From NCBI GenBank assembly GCA_020747015.1, contig JAGTJM010000020.1, positions 372,001 to 436,000 on the forward strand: a stretch of 64,000 nucleotides of DNA, written 5' to 3'. This stretch comes from Pyrenochaeta sp. MPI-SDFR-AT-0127 (lineage: Eukaryota > Ascomycota > Dothideomycetes > Pleosporales > Cucurbitariaceae). Both the position numbers and the translations under genes were made by a program. Every line of letters begins with the position of its first letter. Position 1 is the stretch's first letter. Below, piece by piece: positions 1-11,182 of this stretch. Below the pieces are notes generated by a model that did no database searches, was not told the DNA's origin, and saw only the letters and a list, made by a program, of their open reading frames with translations.

Positions 1-808
1 GACTATGAAGTCTTTCTCGAATGGGTTCTCACCAGACATATCCGCAGGCCCGGTGACTGGTCCCAAGGCACCCAGACCATGAGCCCCTGTGCCGTCATGG
101 CCTATAAGATTCGCCCGTGTCAACAGCTCCATCATGCTCTGCACCTCCTGATCACCGCTGAGCTTTGCCTGGGCATTTGCTATCCCGGGGTTCGTCGCCG
201 CCCAACCCAACCGGTCCCTCATGAAGTCTATCGACCGCTTCAGTACATTCTGGCGGTTATGTATGAACTCCTCTGACTGTGTGGCAAACGAGAATGAATG
301 CAGTGACTCAGAGGGGAAGCGGGTCAGATCTTCGCCAAAAGCAAATGTTGGAGATCCGGGGGCCGAGGGTGCAGTACCAGAAGGATGCCTGGAGACGGGC
401 GGAGTGGTGATGTTGAGTGAAGTGGCTCGTTGGGTCGTAGGTGGTAACCGTGGACCTGGTTGTTGGCGAATGCGGCGCAGACCAGAAGCTCCCATGCCAT
501 GTTCATGTTCCGGGACGATAGGCGACCTGATACGGGTACGTCAGCCACTACTCATCATGCACAAGCGTTCCTTCTCTTTGAGCATATACTCACCTCACCA
601 TGCGGTCCAGCTGGCCGGCATCGATGCTCATCCGCTTCGCTGTGTCTAGTTGGGGCGGTGCCCTCGACTGGGCCAGCAGATTCGAGGTGCTCTTGTTCTT
701 GACCAGCGAGGCATATTCGGGGACAAACCGCGATTTCGGCAGGGCATCGAAGTGGGGTTCTTCTGGTGGAGAGCCTGGAGGGGTGAGCGTGTCAGCCGTC
801 GAGCCCAT
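1..808 (-). CDS. Ser/Pro-rich protein of unknown function, N-terminal part (runs off the window)
   Basis: I do not recognise this protein. Two exons are supported: 808-594 and 526 to the left edge, joined by a 67-bp intron (527-593) with a GTGAGT donor and TATCAG acceptor, phase 2. The product starts MGSTADTLTPPGSPPEEPH. The first ~110 residues are rich in Ser, Pro and Arg and look disordered. They are followed by a more ordered, probably helical stretch of ~90 residues around FIHNRQNVLKRSIDFMRD and a motif ENPFEKDF at the edge. An in-frame ATG at 832 would add eight residues; I prefer 808 because the sequence from there reads like a typical disordered N-terminus. The frame stays open to base 1, so the C-terminal part, probably with the functional domain, lies outside. 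Coding status is good; function is unknown. Confidence 0.72.
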
Positions 809-2205
809 GTAGAGTGTTGGTGGGCAACGCATGGTGAAAGGGGAATAGCAGGAATGACAAGGTCTCTGGCCACGCTTGGGGAGTTCTTGGGCATCAGGCA
901 GTGTGTTGGGGCTTTGATGGGTGCAGTAGCCTGGTGCCGTAGTTCTCAGGGCGCAATGGTTGGATTGTTGAGGGGTGGAGCGGTGAAACTCGCAATGCTC
1001 ACCACTGCGCCAGCAGCCATGCTCGCCGGCGAAGAGATGGTGGTCATGATGGGCCGAAGCAGAAAGTCACTTGACGCTTACCATAGTCGTGTGGCCTGCT
1101 CATTCCCTGAGGCGTGCGGGCGCCCGTTCCCAGGCCTTGAACGCTGTCTCGGTTCGGTGGATGGACGCGCAGCAGATGACGACGGCGGGGAAGAAGATCT
1201 CGGTATCTGCGGGTACACTACTTGACGTGTACTGCAAGAACGAGTCGCGGGAGCCGCTTCTGGGGCACGAAGATGCGTGGGAGGGTGGTGCAAAAGGGTT
1301 TGGCGGGGAAGATTGAGCTACGAGGGAGTCTGCTTCAGGGCACGCGGTTCAGCTGCAACGGGCGATGGGCTACTCGGGAGACAATGCGGAACGGCGGCGA
1401 TACTTCAGACGGCTAAGTCACAGGCGACGAGGGGATTGAAGAGTGGTAGGTACTTTCTGCCAGCACTCTGTGATTTGAGACGAGTATTTGCATTGCACAC
1501 CCACGTTGGCCGTCTGCCCCGCACAGACCGACCCACCCACGTCCACGCTACAAAAGTCCCAGATCTGATCAGATCCACCGTCTGCAGAGACGACGGCGGC
1601 AGCAATGGCATCTCCACGTGGCACCAGCATCCGTCACGCTGCACCGCAAGCTTGCACAAAGACTCCCTCCAGGGCTCATTGTTGCGCGGCTCAACGACCC
1701 TCGGTGGACCGCCGAATGCGCTGCGTTGCTGAAAGCATTCATCGGGTACTTTCGTCAGCGAACTCCGGCTTCCGCTACCAAAACCTAGGCCTTCCTCAAC
1801 ACCGACGTCCCCCCGCGAGCAATTTCTGGCATGTGTTTCAATCAATGCTGCGTCATTTTTCAGCGTCGTTTCCAACGCAGATGCGCCCCGTCAATTCGCC
1901 CGAACTACTTGAATCTTCCTTTCCGAGCCCCTCCATGCACTTTGCTGATGGCTGGGAGACACCGTTCGTTGCCAGCTCACCTACATGTGCACTGCACTAT
2001 CTTTGTACACCTATGTTTTGTTGACTGGCTGTCTCTGAATGCTTTGCCACCAATCCAGAGAGTATTTGTGAACGTGACCATTCTACGCAGCTCCGGTGCC
2101 CCGGCCATTACCATTGGCTGAGGCATAGATTGCCGACTGAGCCTCCACGTGCTGGAGTGGCCCCATCTTGGACGAGCTGGTCATCATGGGACAGGGTGTA
2201 GACTA
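809..2205. other. Intergenic region, no gene seen
   Basis: About 1.4 kb between the start of the left-edge gene and the 3' end of the aftiphilin-like gene. Overlapping open frames on both strands (for example 650-1225 + and 1405-1875 -) have no recognisable domain, start context or splice pattern. The part next to 809 should hold the promoter and 5' UTR of the left-edge gene. Confidence 0.5.
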
Positions 2206-3842
2206 TCAGCGTTGTCGAAGCGTCTCTTGGTGCTCATTCCAAAAGTTGCGGCATCCTGGCAAAGCCGTCAGCACGCTTGTCAACAGGGCATCAGCCGACA
2301 CTCACCTCGATGCATGTTGACCTGTTCAATCCACCATTCTCCAAAGCTGTCGTCAACAGCCATGTCAGTCGCAGTAACTCTTTCGTCTCTCTTCAAACCA
2401 CACATCATACACGGTTGGCGTGCTGGTATACCTCCTTCAGATTGTTTCAAGGTCTTTACTGGCAGCGTCTCCTGCAGATCTGGCACTGCACTCAGCGTTC
2501 CAGCTTTAATTTGATTGGCGCCGGAGACAATATGCCGTAGTCGTCCCACTTGCCCCTTCCATACTCGCACAACATCAGACACTTCTCGTTCTTCCTTCAT
2601 GTTCTCGCCCTTGTCGATCCCTGCCAACTTCATTCCCGACGTTGATTTTGACGATGCCGGTCCGATCCTCATACCCTGGGATAAGTGCTGGTCTCGTTTC
2701 CAACGCAGCTTTCGTCCAGCTATAATGTGTGCAGCAACATTTGCCAGGATCAGGTAGCCTTGAAGATAGGTGATTGTAGCTGCTTCTGCTAAAAGCTTGT
2801 TCCTCATGGGCAGGGTCTGTGCTGCCATGGGCTTGAACAACGTCTCTTGGGCCTCTGCAAACAGTGACGGAAAGAGCGAGAGAAGAACGCCAGGCGGCGG
2901 TACGTTGGTGGGTGGTAGTTCTCCAGGTCGTAGGTTGTCAGTCGTCGGAGACAGTATGGGAGCAGGCGCCACTGAAGTCTCAGTATCGATTGTGGCTTTA
3001 GCGGTCATCGATTTGTTAGGTAGATTGGTTGCCGCTTTCGTTGGGATAGAAGCCTCCCAATCATCGAACGTATCCCACCCATCCTCGTCTTTCTGCGCGG
3101 TCAGAGCGGTGGCCTTTGATGGCTTCTTAGCCTTAGATGTTGTGCCGAACCCAATGCCTGGCTCCGTACTTGCTAAACCTGCGCTCTTCAAAACTCGTGA
3201 GGCGCCAATGCCATCTCTTCCACGAGTAGAAGTAGGCTCATTTTGTGTCACGATTAGGTCTCCGATTAAATCGTTCAGCGCAGAAGAGCCTGCCGCTGGT
3301 GTTACTGGTGGTGGCTTGGGTTCTTCTGTACCCTCAAAATCGCCAAAATCATCATCCTCATCAAATTCTTCCTCTGCATCAAATAAGACACTCGGATCAG
3401 CCGATTTCTTAGCCTTCACGATTGGCGCTTTCTGCCATGTTTCCTGTGTTGACTGAGGCTGATCGAATGCAAATGGGTCTTGTGTGGACGAAGTAATGTT
3501 CCACGAAGTCTGGGCAGGCTGCGAAGCTTGAGGTACTGCGAAAGCGAACGGGTCCTGTTTGGCGGGAAGACCCGGCTCGAGCGATGATCCGCCCTCGAAG
3601 TCACCCCAGTCATCGTTTTCATCGTTCTCTGTCGCTTGGTTTGAGGCAGTCGTGAAGCTCTGAAATGTTTGTGTTTGTAGCTGTGGTTGCGATTGCGTGA
3701 CTGAGGTTGGTGTTGAGCTCAAGCCATCGAAGAAGCTGAACGGCGCCGAGGAGGACACCCCAGGTTGTGCAGCTGATCCCGACTGCGGCTTCTGGTTTGA
3801 ACTTGGATTTGTTCCGAATTCTGCAAAGAGATCTGCTGACAT
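2206..3842 (-). CDS. Aftiphilin-like clathrin/AP-1 accessory protein (fungal conserved protein)
   Basis: Exons are 3842-2306 and 2255-2206, with a 50-bp intron (GTGAGT donor, CTGAC branch, GCCAG acceptor) near the C-terminus. Splicing gives 528 residues and converts the C-terminal motif to GEWWIEQVNMHRGCRNFW, followed by a short tail. The N-terminus (MSADLFAEFG) and the first ~200 residues are low complexity but carry acidic aromatic repeats, DDWGDFEGG near residue 85 and DDDFGDFEG near residue 165. Such W/F-G-D-F motifs are typical ligands of adaptin ear domains, as in aftiphilin. The C-terminal third is the conserved, probably helical region, ending in a CxxC (CMMC) and the GEWW segment. 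A role in clathrin-coated vesicle traffic at the trans-Golgi is inferred. It is divergent from the dehydrogenase at 4318. Confidence 0.85.
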
Positions 3843-4317
3843 TGCTAGTTCAAGTGGCTAAAGTGTGAGGTTGAGTAGTGTTGTAGGTTTGTGGTTAGGA
3901 GGTACCGACCGACGCTAGCTCTGACAAGGTGGGTCTTCCTCTCATTCGCAGTCATCAAATATGACATCCTTCATTCCTACTGCACACGCTGCAAAGCAAG
4001 TCTGATAACTCATAATACATCATTTATTGCTGTACTGCCACAATTCCTAAGTCGGTCGTAATCCTGCTTGATTGCAACAGCGGATATGACAGGGAGCCAC
4101 AGCCACACCATCCAATCCTTGTCCATCTGAGCCGGAAGTCTGATAAGGCGAACGCGTCTCCCCGGCCTTAGGATGCTCAGAGGCTTGAGTAAATAGTAAG
4201 AATGAAAGAGCAGCGTATTCCCCAATTTACAAGCGCAGCCATTTGTTCATCGCATCGACATATATAATATCCTCGGTATCTTTAAATTTCATTCATCCTC
4301 AACGTCAAGCCTGCATC
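3843..4317. other. Divergent promoter region
   Basis: 475 bp between two head-to-head genes. A TATA-like run lies at 4261-4270, about 50 bp before the dehydrogenase start. No other motif is clear. Confidence 0.5.
4261..4270 (+). promoter_or_regulatory. TATA-like element before the short-chain dehydrogenase
   Basis: The run TATATAATAT lies 48 bp upstream of the ATG at 4318. It supports that ATG over the in-frame ATG at 4243, which would lie upstream of the element. Confidence 0.4.
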
Positions 4318-5396
4318 ATGTCAACCGCCTCGCAAATCTACCCACCAGCACCAACCTTCACAGAAGCCTCCATTATTGACCTGTCCCAAAAAGTCTACAT
4401 CATCACAGGCGCAACATCTGGAATCGGCATCGCTCTGGCAAAGATTCTCTACAAACTGCACGCTACTGTTTACATCGGTGCACGCTCCCTCGACAAATTC
4501 AACAAGGCAGTCGAAGGTATCAAGGAACAATGTCTAGGCTCCCAAGGCGAGTTAAAGCCTTTCATCGCCGACTTAGCAGACCTAGCAACTATCAAACCTT
4601 CTGTCGATGGATTCCTGAAGCAGGAGTGGCGCTTGGATGTTCTTTTCCTAAATGCTGGTGTCATGACACCGCCAGCGGGAAGTAAGACGAAGCAAGGCTA
4701 CGATCTCGAACTCGGGGTGCATTGTCTTGCATCGTTCCTCCTTACCGCCCTCCTCTTCCCGATCCAGTCCACCACAGCATCACACTTCTGCCACCCCAAT
4801 CCCTCCATACGCGTGGTATGGGTATCCTCCCTTCTAAGCCTAAGCACGCCTCAAGGTGGCGTACAATTCGACAGCAGTACAGGATTGCCGAAACAGTTGA
4901 GAGCGATGGAGAACTACATGCAATCAAAAGCCGGTGTATACCTCCTTGCCCACGAGTTTTCCCTCCGCCAGAAGACAGGCCAACTGCCACAGCAGCGAGA
5001 CGAGGCGGCGCAGCATACGTTACCAAATAGTAATCCTTCGGGTGAGTACTTGTCGAGCTTTCTTTGCCTTATTCTGCCATCCTAACAATTCCAGGCGTCC
5101 AACAGATTGTCCTCAACCCTGGCTTCACACGCACGGGTATACACCGTTCGATTCCTGCGCTTATTCGAGGCGCAATGACCACAGCATTCAAAGGGGCCGA
5201 ATACGGCGCGTACACGGAGCTCTATGCTGGGTTAGGTCCCGATGTCAAAAGTGAGGACTTTGTGATTCCATGGGGGAGGAAAGGAAGCGTTCCTAATTAT
5301 GTTAAGGAGAGCATTGTGGCAAAGGACGGTGAAGTGGACACAGTGAGTGCAAGATTTTATGAGTGGTGTGAGAAACAGGTCAAGCAGTTCATTTAG
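4318..5396 (+). CDS. Short-chain dehydrogenase/reductase (SDR, retinol/protochlorophyllide-reductase-like)
   Basis: Exons 4318-5041 and 5095-5396 (53-bp intron, GTGAGT donor, CCAG acceptor) give 341 residues. The Rossmann cofactor motif TGATSGIG lies near residue 30 and is preceded by the strand KVYIIT. It is followed by NAGVM near residue 110 and a YMQSK catalytic Tyr-x-x-x-Lys near residue 200. After the splice come LNPGFTRTG and a C-terminal domain with WGRKGSVPNY, as in fungal SDRs annotated as retinol dehydrogenase or WW-domain-oxidoreductase-like. It is expected to be a cytosolic NAD(P)H-dependent oxidoreductase; the substrate cannot be told. The start at 4318 (MSTASQIYP) is chosen because a TATA-like element lies just upstream and the 25 residues added by the ATG at 4243 look non-conserved. 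Confidence 0.9.
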
Positions 5397-5778
5397 AGGT
5401 TTTTACAATGTAGAGCTTCACGTTGTGTAAGAAGACTTCATCAATTAAATTTTCTAGTTCGTGGACCACACTTGAATGCATGCGAGTGCTAGAAATAGCG
5501 TTGGACAATTGGGCAAAGAGGGAGGATAAGACAGTTCATCTAAGAGGTCACGTTCATATATCACCAAGCAACAAGGGATGACGTGTAGTTGTTGCCCACC
5601 ATAACTTTCATTTAAATCATTAATGAAGTCTACGGAAGGACGACGCCAGGACACCTCCCCAGACCGTTATGCATGACACATTTCAAGAAGTCATAAGCTT
5701 TTTTCCAGACCACCACATCCCCAGAACCAGGTATCTAGAGACAAAAGGAGAGAAACAAGCAACCCGAGGACAGATTGC
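5397..5778. other. Intergenic region between convergent genes
   Basis: 382 bp holding the 3' ends of the dehydrogenase (+) and of EF-1alpha (-). AT-rich, no gene seen. Confidence 0.5.
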
Positions 5779-7607
5779 TTATTTCTTGGTAGCCTTCTGG
5801 GCGGCCTTGGTGACCTTGCCAGCCTTGTCGACCTTGGCGACGGACTTGATGACACCGACGGCAACGGTTTGACGCATGTCACGGACGGCGAAACGACCAA
5901 GAGGAGGGTAGTCAGTGAAGGCTTCAACGCACATGGGCTTGGAGGGCACCATCTTGACGATGGCAGCATCACCAGACTTGATGAACTTGGGGGAGTTCTC
6001 GACCGACTTGCCGGTACGGCGGTCGATCTTCTCGAGGAGCTCGGAGAACTTGCAAGCGATATGGGCAGTGTGGCAATCGAGGACTGGTGCGTAACCGGCA
6101 CCAACCTGACCAGGGTGGTTGAGGACGATGACCTGGGCGTTGAAGGACTCGGCACCCTTGGGAGGGTCGTTCTTGGAGTCACCGGCAACGTTGCCACGAC
6201 GGATCTCCTTGACAGAGACGTTCTTGACGTTGAAGCCGACGTTGTCACCAGGGACACCCTCGGTAAGCTGCTCGTGATGCATCTCAACGGACTTGACCTC
6301 AGTGGTGACACCAGCGGGGGCGAAGGTGACGACCATACCGGCCTTGATGATACCGGTCTCGACACGACCGACGGGCACCGTGCCAATACCGCCAATCTTG
6401 TACACGTCCTGAAGGGGCAGACGGAGGGGCTTGTCGGTGGGACGGCTGGGAGGGTCGATAGCATCGATGGCCTCGAGCAGAGTCTTACCGGTGGACTTGG
6501 ACTTGGTCTCCTTCTCCCAACCCTTGTACCAGGGGCAGTTGGTGGAGACGTCGATCATGTTGTCACCGTTGAAGCCGGAGATGGGGACGAAGGGGACGTG
6601 CTTGGGGTTGTAGCCGACCTTCTTGATGAAGTTGGAGGTCTCCTTGATGATCTCCTGGTAACGGTCCTCAGACCACTTGGTGGTGTCCATCTTGTTGATG
6701 GCGACGATGAGCTGCTTGACACCAAGGGTGTAGGCAAGCAGAGCGTGCTCACGGGTCTGACCATCCTTGGAGATACCAGCCTCGAACTCACCAGTACCGG
6801 CAGCGATGATGAGAATAGCGCAATCAGCCTGGGAGGTACCAGTGATCATGTTCTTGATGAAATCACGATGACCAGGGGCATCTATGAAGTGTTAGCAAGA
6901 GGCACAAGGTGAGACAGGTGAGGAAACATACCAATGACGGTGACATAGTACTTCGGGGTCTCGAACTTCCAGAGGGCAATGTCGATGGTGATACCACGCT
7001 CACGCTCGGCCTTCAACTTGTCAAGGACCCATGCGTACTTGAAGGAACCCTTGCCGAGTTCGGCGGCTTCCTATGAATGGGGTTAGCATCTTCAAACCTC
7101 GAAGCATGATAAGGTGGAGTAGTGGGAGGCCAAAGTGTGGAATTTGGACACGCAAAGGGGAGTGTGCGTCATGGTGTTGTTGTTGGCGAAGTCCCAATTG
7201 GGACTAGCGCTAGCGCGTAAAAGTTCGCACAACCCCACCACCCAAAATGCCCCTCATCGCGATAAGGCAAATCATGGCTGGGCGCTGAGAGCGTGCAGAG
7301 CAAGGCTGTAGAAGCATAGTTGAAAGAAAGGTGATGCCATACCTTCTCGAACTTCTCAATAGTACGCTTGTCGATACCACCGCACTTGTAGATCAAGTCT
7401 GCATGTCCATGTGAGTTATTGAGACCCCGCGATCGTTCGGAGGGGAAGGCTTACGGCCGGTGGTGGTGGACTTGCCAGAGTCGACGTGGCCGATAACGAC
7501 CACGTTAATGTGCATCTTCTCTTTACTTTGGACATGTTAGCAAAGCTGTTATTGATGAAGAGAGCGCGCCTCGAGGTGCTCGTGGCTGCGAAGTGAACTC
7601 ACCCCAT
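5779..7607 (-). CDS. tef1: Translation elongation factor 1-alpha (eEF1A)
   Basis: Five exons: 7607-7603, 7525-7455, 7398-7343, 7070-6932 and 6881-5779, giving 457 residues, the usual size. The protein delivers aminoacyl-tRNA to the ribosomal A site with GTP. All G motifs are visible: GHVDSGKST near residue 14 (P-loop), DAPGH after exon 4 (G3) and NKMD (G4). The C-terminus is Lys-rich (AQKATKK), as usual for the family. The first exon is only five bases (ATG GG), separated by a 77-bp intron. Intron 3 (7071-7342) is 272 bp, long for this window. Codon use is strongly biased, with few A/T-ending codons, which creates long shadow frames on the opposite strand. A TATATA element at 7788-7793 fits strong expression. 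The EKMHINVV N-terminus differs slightly from the EKTHINVV of many fungi. Confidence 0.98.
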
Positions 7608-9903
7608 GATGGCGGTTGTGTGATGTTTTTGATGTGTTGGAAGTGGAGTGAAGTAGCTTTAAATGACCTGTAGATGATTAGGAAGGAGCAGTGACGATAG
7701 CGGGGGTTGGACAAACAGTGTGTAGAGCTCGTCTATCGGCAATGTCAGGCAAAGAAGAAAAGTTGATGGTCGGGAAGAGCCAGCGAGTATATAAGGGCGG
7801 GGTGAGCGACGCACGGACGACCATGGTTCTGCGCTAAGCCGATCTAAGCCTCTCTTCGGGCACAGAATTTTCGACTCAACGCCCAAAACCCTGGCAAGGC
7901 CTTTCACCTGCGACGAGTTTCAACGCCAGGATAGGCGAAATCGAGTCTTTTCATTGGCTGCCACGCCCTGAGGACCTTCCAGTCCGACTTGACCGCCCGC
8001 AGATCTCGCCACAGCCGCAACTTCCTCATGCGAGCGTTGGACAACACAACGTCATCTTCAAGCGCAACAGTTATCAATGCCCAGGGATTGCGCTCCTGTT
8101 TTGCGGGACTATTTGAGAAGAGCATATAGTGGTGCCCCTAGGCAGGTGCTTGGTATCAATGCCTATTTGAAGACATTCACAACAGCTTTTTGGGCGGAAG
8201 TACTTTTGCCGCTTGAAATTTTTGGCGGGGTACTCAAGCAACCGCCGTCATAATTGAGCCCCACCATCTATTGTGTCCTAGTACTTCGTGCACCGATGCT
8301 AGTGGCGGGCTTCCCAGTCTTTGCCGCCAACACAGCTGCCTAGAACATGCACAACACCGTGTCTAATTTCTTTCACCGGATAATAGCCATCCTTCACCAT
8401 GTCTGGGCCGTGTAATCCATTAGTCCAACAAAGAACAATCCCAAGGTACTCGTTTGTTGACTCACTCAATGCTTCTATTGACCAACCAGCCTGCGCCCTT
8501 TTGAACGAACTGTTTGATATGCCGCCCTTCTCAAGGCAGACGCATATCATTGTTTCGATTGATCCTCCTTGCGTACAGGTCATGCTGCAAATTTTGGTTG
8601 TGCGACATAATGCGGCTGCCCTTTTCCTTCTCTGCAGGTGAACTATCTACATGTATTTTTCATGCAAGCGTTCTGCAGTTGCCAAACAGTAGACACATTA
8701 TATCCAAGGAGTGTTCGGACCATCCTGAAGTAATCAAAAGTCATAGTTCCTGGACTTGCTCGAGACGTTTCCCAGCCACACTTCATAGACATCTGCGGCA
8801 TCACCAACTCGTACACTCACTGCCAAATAAGCTGACAACAGTGATTCAGGGTGAATTCCACAGTGCAGGAGGTTTTCTTCGGCACTTCTGATAACCCGGT
8901 AAGTCGTGCTGGATGAACCGCTTTGCTTCACTTTGCCCTCGTAGATTGTGAGCACTCTGCGAACGGAGGCTACACAAACAACCCAGGTTACGATACATTG
9001 ATTGCCTTCACAATCTTAGCATCTCATGACGCTAGCATCAGATCTCTTAAACGAGTTCCGGATGATAAGGAGATAGAACCCGCCAGCAATCCTTAATTGT
9101 AGGAATTCTCACATTTAAGGATCTTCCATACTCAGCAGAGTGGTTATTTACTGCTCTTGTGGCACAGGATTAGTTTCGACTACTTCGATAGGACATTGAG
9201 CGCCATGGTGGCTTCTATGGTAGTTTTTTTCGTAACGAATTGATCCGCGTATTCGTAAGCTGCGGCGTCTGAGGGTAGTATACGAAGTGAGAAAGAAGAA
9301 CACACTTGCATGTCGACACGTGCATTAACTTATCATGTTCAATTTGTAATACTGGCAATGAGATAGCTGAAGCAGTCTTGTTTTCAGAGGCTTTCAGACA
9401 ATAGTCGGATGAAGGAAGATGGTGCTGAAGAAATGGCTGACGAAGCAATGCCTAGCCAATGGAGAACTGAAAAAACCAGGAATTGATCTAAATAACAATA
9501 TATTTCTTGAGTAAAAGAAGGAGGGCAATGACTAAGTCGAAAGGACTTTGGTTAAAGCTATGCTCTGATATCGCATACTCAAAAATCAGAGCGCACATAA
9601 TGCAAACCTGAGGTTTCGGTCCGAACAAGATACACTTCATAGATCTTGAACAGCATTTACGATTAATTTCCAGTATAGGCTTCCAGGTATCTTATATTAG
9701 TAGCTGGATCAGTATGTCACACAGTGGCTAGAGAAATTAGAATCTGACCCAACTGTTGAGTCAAAACGCAGCATGACCTCAACCCATGAACTATGATAAC
9801 GGTGCTGAAATCGTGAAATAAATATGGAAGATCTGATCAGAGCCACTGTTATCTTTTTGCGACCATTAATGCCTCACAAGAATAGAAAACAAGAACAATT
9901 TGT
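7608..9903. other. Long intergenic region, possibly with a decayed gene
   Basis: 2.3 kb. The first ~300 bp are the EF-1alpha 5' flank. Between 8300 and 9010 the minus strand has two neighbouring open frames with protein-like composition, described under findings; no intact gene can be built. From about 9000 the sequence turns AT-rich without recognisable structure. Confidence 0.45.
7788..7793 (-). promoter_or_regulatory. TATA box of the EF-1alpha gene
   Basis: TATATA on the minus strand, about 180 bp before the ATG, flanked by GC-rich sequence. The position fits a highly expressed gene with a 5' UTR of ~150 bases. Confidence 0.5.
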
Positions 9904-10629
9904 TCATACTTCTGTCGACCGCTCCCTCGTCACAGAACCTTTGAAGTACTTCTGATAGCGTCTCAAATCAAAGCTCCCATCTTCGAGCTCTTTGCTATTA
10001 GAATCTCCGGCCCAGCAGAAAGTGCGACAATCCTTGAGAACCTCTCCATTTTCCAAAGTGGCATCGCATTCCAGCCACTTGTAGGCGCCAGTTTCGTAAG
10101 CCTGGAGACGTTCAAAGTGTGCTTCCGAATCAATTTTCCATACTGTTCCAAGTACTTTCCCTGGTACACTTGGTATCAGGGCTGGATATATGCCCCACAT
10201 TCTGATGGAAAATCCAGAAACAGTCGCTGGCCTTGTGATTGGAGTCTCTGACAGCTTAAGAACTGCTCCGAGGACTTCTGAGTCCATAAGTGACCCATAG
10301 AAAAACATATGGCATGGCTTAAAGGATATGCTAGGAATAATTACACTTGCATCTTGCACAGTCTGCAAGGAGCGAATGTTGTCGTCAAATCGAAAGGCAC
10401 CAAAGGGTACTGGTATCGAGCTCTTTGGAATCGAATTTCTGGAAAGGCGAACAGGAAGTGGAGGTGGCGGCGGTGGAGGAGGTGGTTGCATTGTAGCACT
10501 CGGTGTAGAGGCTTCAGCCTGATGATGCGGCGGATTTGGTGTTGGAGGCGGAGGCAGTAGAGAATCCGCTTGAACGTTCGCATACTGTGCACGTGATTCA
10601 TATTCCGATATTGATAAGAAGTTGGACAT
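9904..10629 (-). CDS. AIG2/gamma-glutamylcyclotransferase-like protein
   Basis: Single exon, 241 residues. Residues 1-90 are low complexity with a run of nine prolines near residue 50. The domain begins near residue 105 with MFFYGSLMD, the YGSL signature of the GGCT-like (BtrG/AIG2) fold that binds the gamma-glutamyl group. It continues with TVSGFSIRMWGIYPAL and GKVLGTVWKID. The acidic catalytic position is probably the Glu in LQAYETGAYKW. Related proteins cleave gamma-glutamyl peptides or amines; in plants AIG2 proteins are defence linked. No signal peptide or membrane segment is seen, so it should be cytosolic. The exact reaction is not determined by the sequence. Confidence 0.85.
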   Translation of the reverse strand: MSNFLSISEYESRAQYANVQADSLLPPPPTPNPPHHQAEASTPSATMQPPPPPPPPPLPVRLSRNSIPKSSIPVPFGAFRFDDNIRSLQTVQDASVIIPSISFKPCHMFFYGSLMDSEVLGAVLKLSETPITRPATVSGFSIRMWGIYPALIPSVPGKVLGTVWKIDSEAHFERLQAYETGAYKWLECDATLENGEVLKDCRTFCWAGDSNSKELEDGSFDLRRYQKYFKGSVTRERSTEV

Positions 10630-11182
10630 TTTGATAGCTCCATTAGGAATTGATTACTATGGGGCGATGTACCTGGTTTGTTGGCAGTTCATTAGTAGGC
10701 TATTGCACACTCTTCTGACCCATGTTGCCCCCCTCCCCTCTCTCCTGCGCAGAGTCGATCAATCTGCACTAGACCATTTCACCCTGGCAGGATATGAAGT
10801 TGGTGCGAGGTACACTACTTTGAAGCACTTCATTGGGTTCATAGCGCTACGAAGCGTGATATTCTAGGCAACGCAAAAGCCTTGAAACATAGACAATGTC
10901 TTCGCCTTCAGCAGTGCTAAGAACTGGACTGACTGGTGAAAGATTATAGAAAGTGGTGTCGAGTCTTTACGTAAGCTATACAGTCAAACTTGAATTGTGT
11001 ATTGATGAGAACGCGCAAAGCGAAAGTGAAATGAGCGTGAGGGCGGAATGTCAGACGCTCTTGATACACTGCGCCGAAGTACGCAAAATGACAAATATAT
11101 CGTTGTAAATGCAACCGGGGGTATACCAGAAATGCACAACACGCGCTCCTAAACTCCATGAATGCTGTCATAAACCTATCAA
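10630..11182. other. Intergenic region, no gene seen
   Basis: 553 bp between two minus-strand genes, containing the promoter side of the AIG2-like gene and the 3' flank of RPC11. No clear motif. Confidence 0.5.

Noticed and set aside
650..1225. 191-codon plus-strand frame near the left edge
   Set aside because: It overlaps the well-supported first exon of the minus-strand gene, and its translation is Gly/Arg/Trp-rich without domain character.
1405..1875. 156-codon minus-strand frame
   Set aside because: Overlaps several equally long frames on both strands in GC-rich spacer; no conserved motif or splice structure.
5869..6912. 347-codon plus-strand frame, and further frames antisense to EF-1alpha
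   Set aside because: They mirror the strongly codon-biased EF-1alpha exon 5, run through its intron, and have repetitive V/D/G/L-rich translation without any domain. Long antisense frames are an expected by-product of such codon bias.
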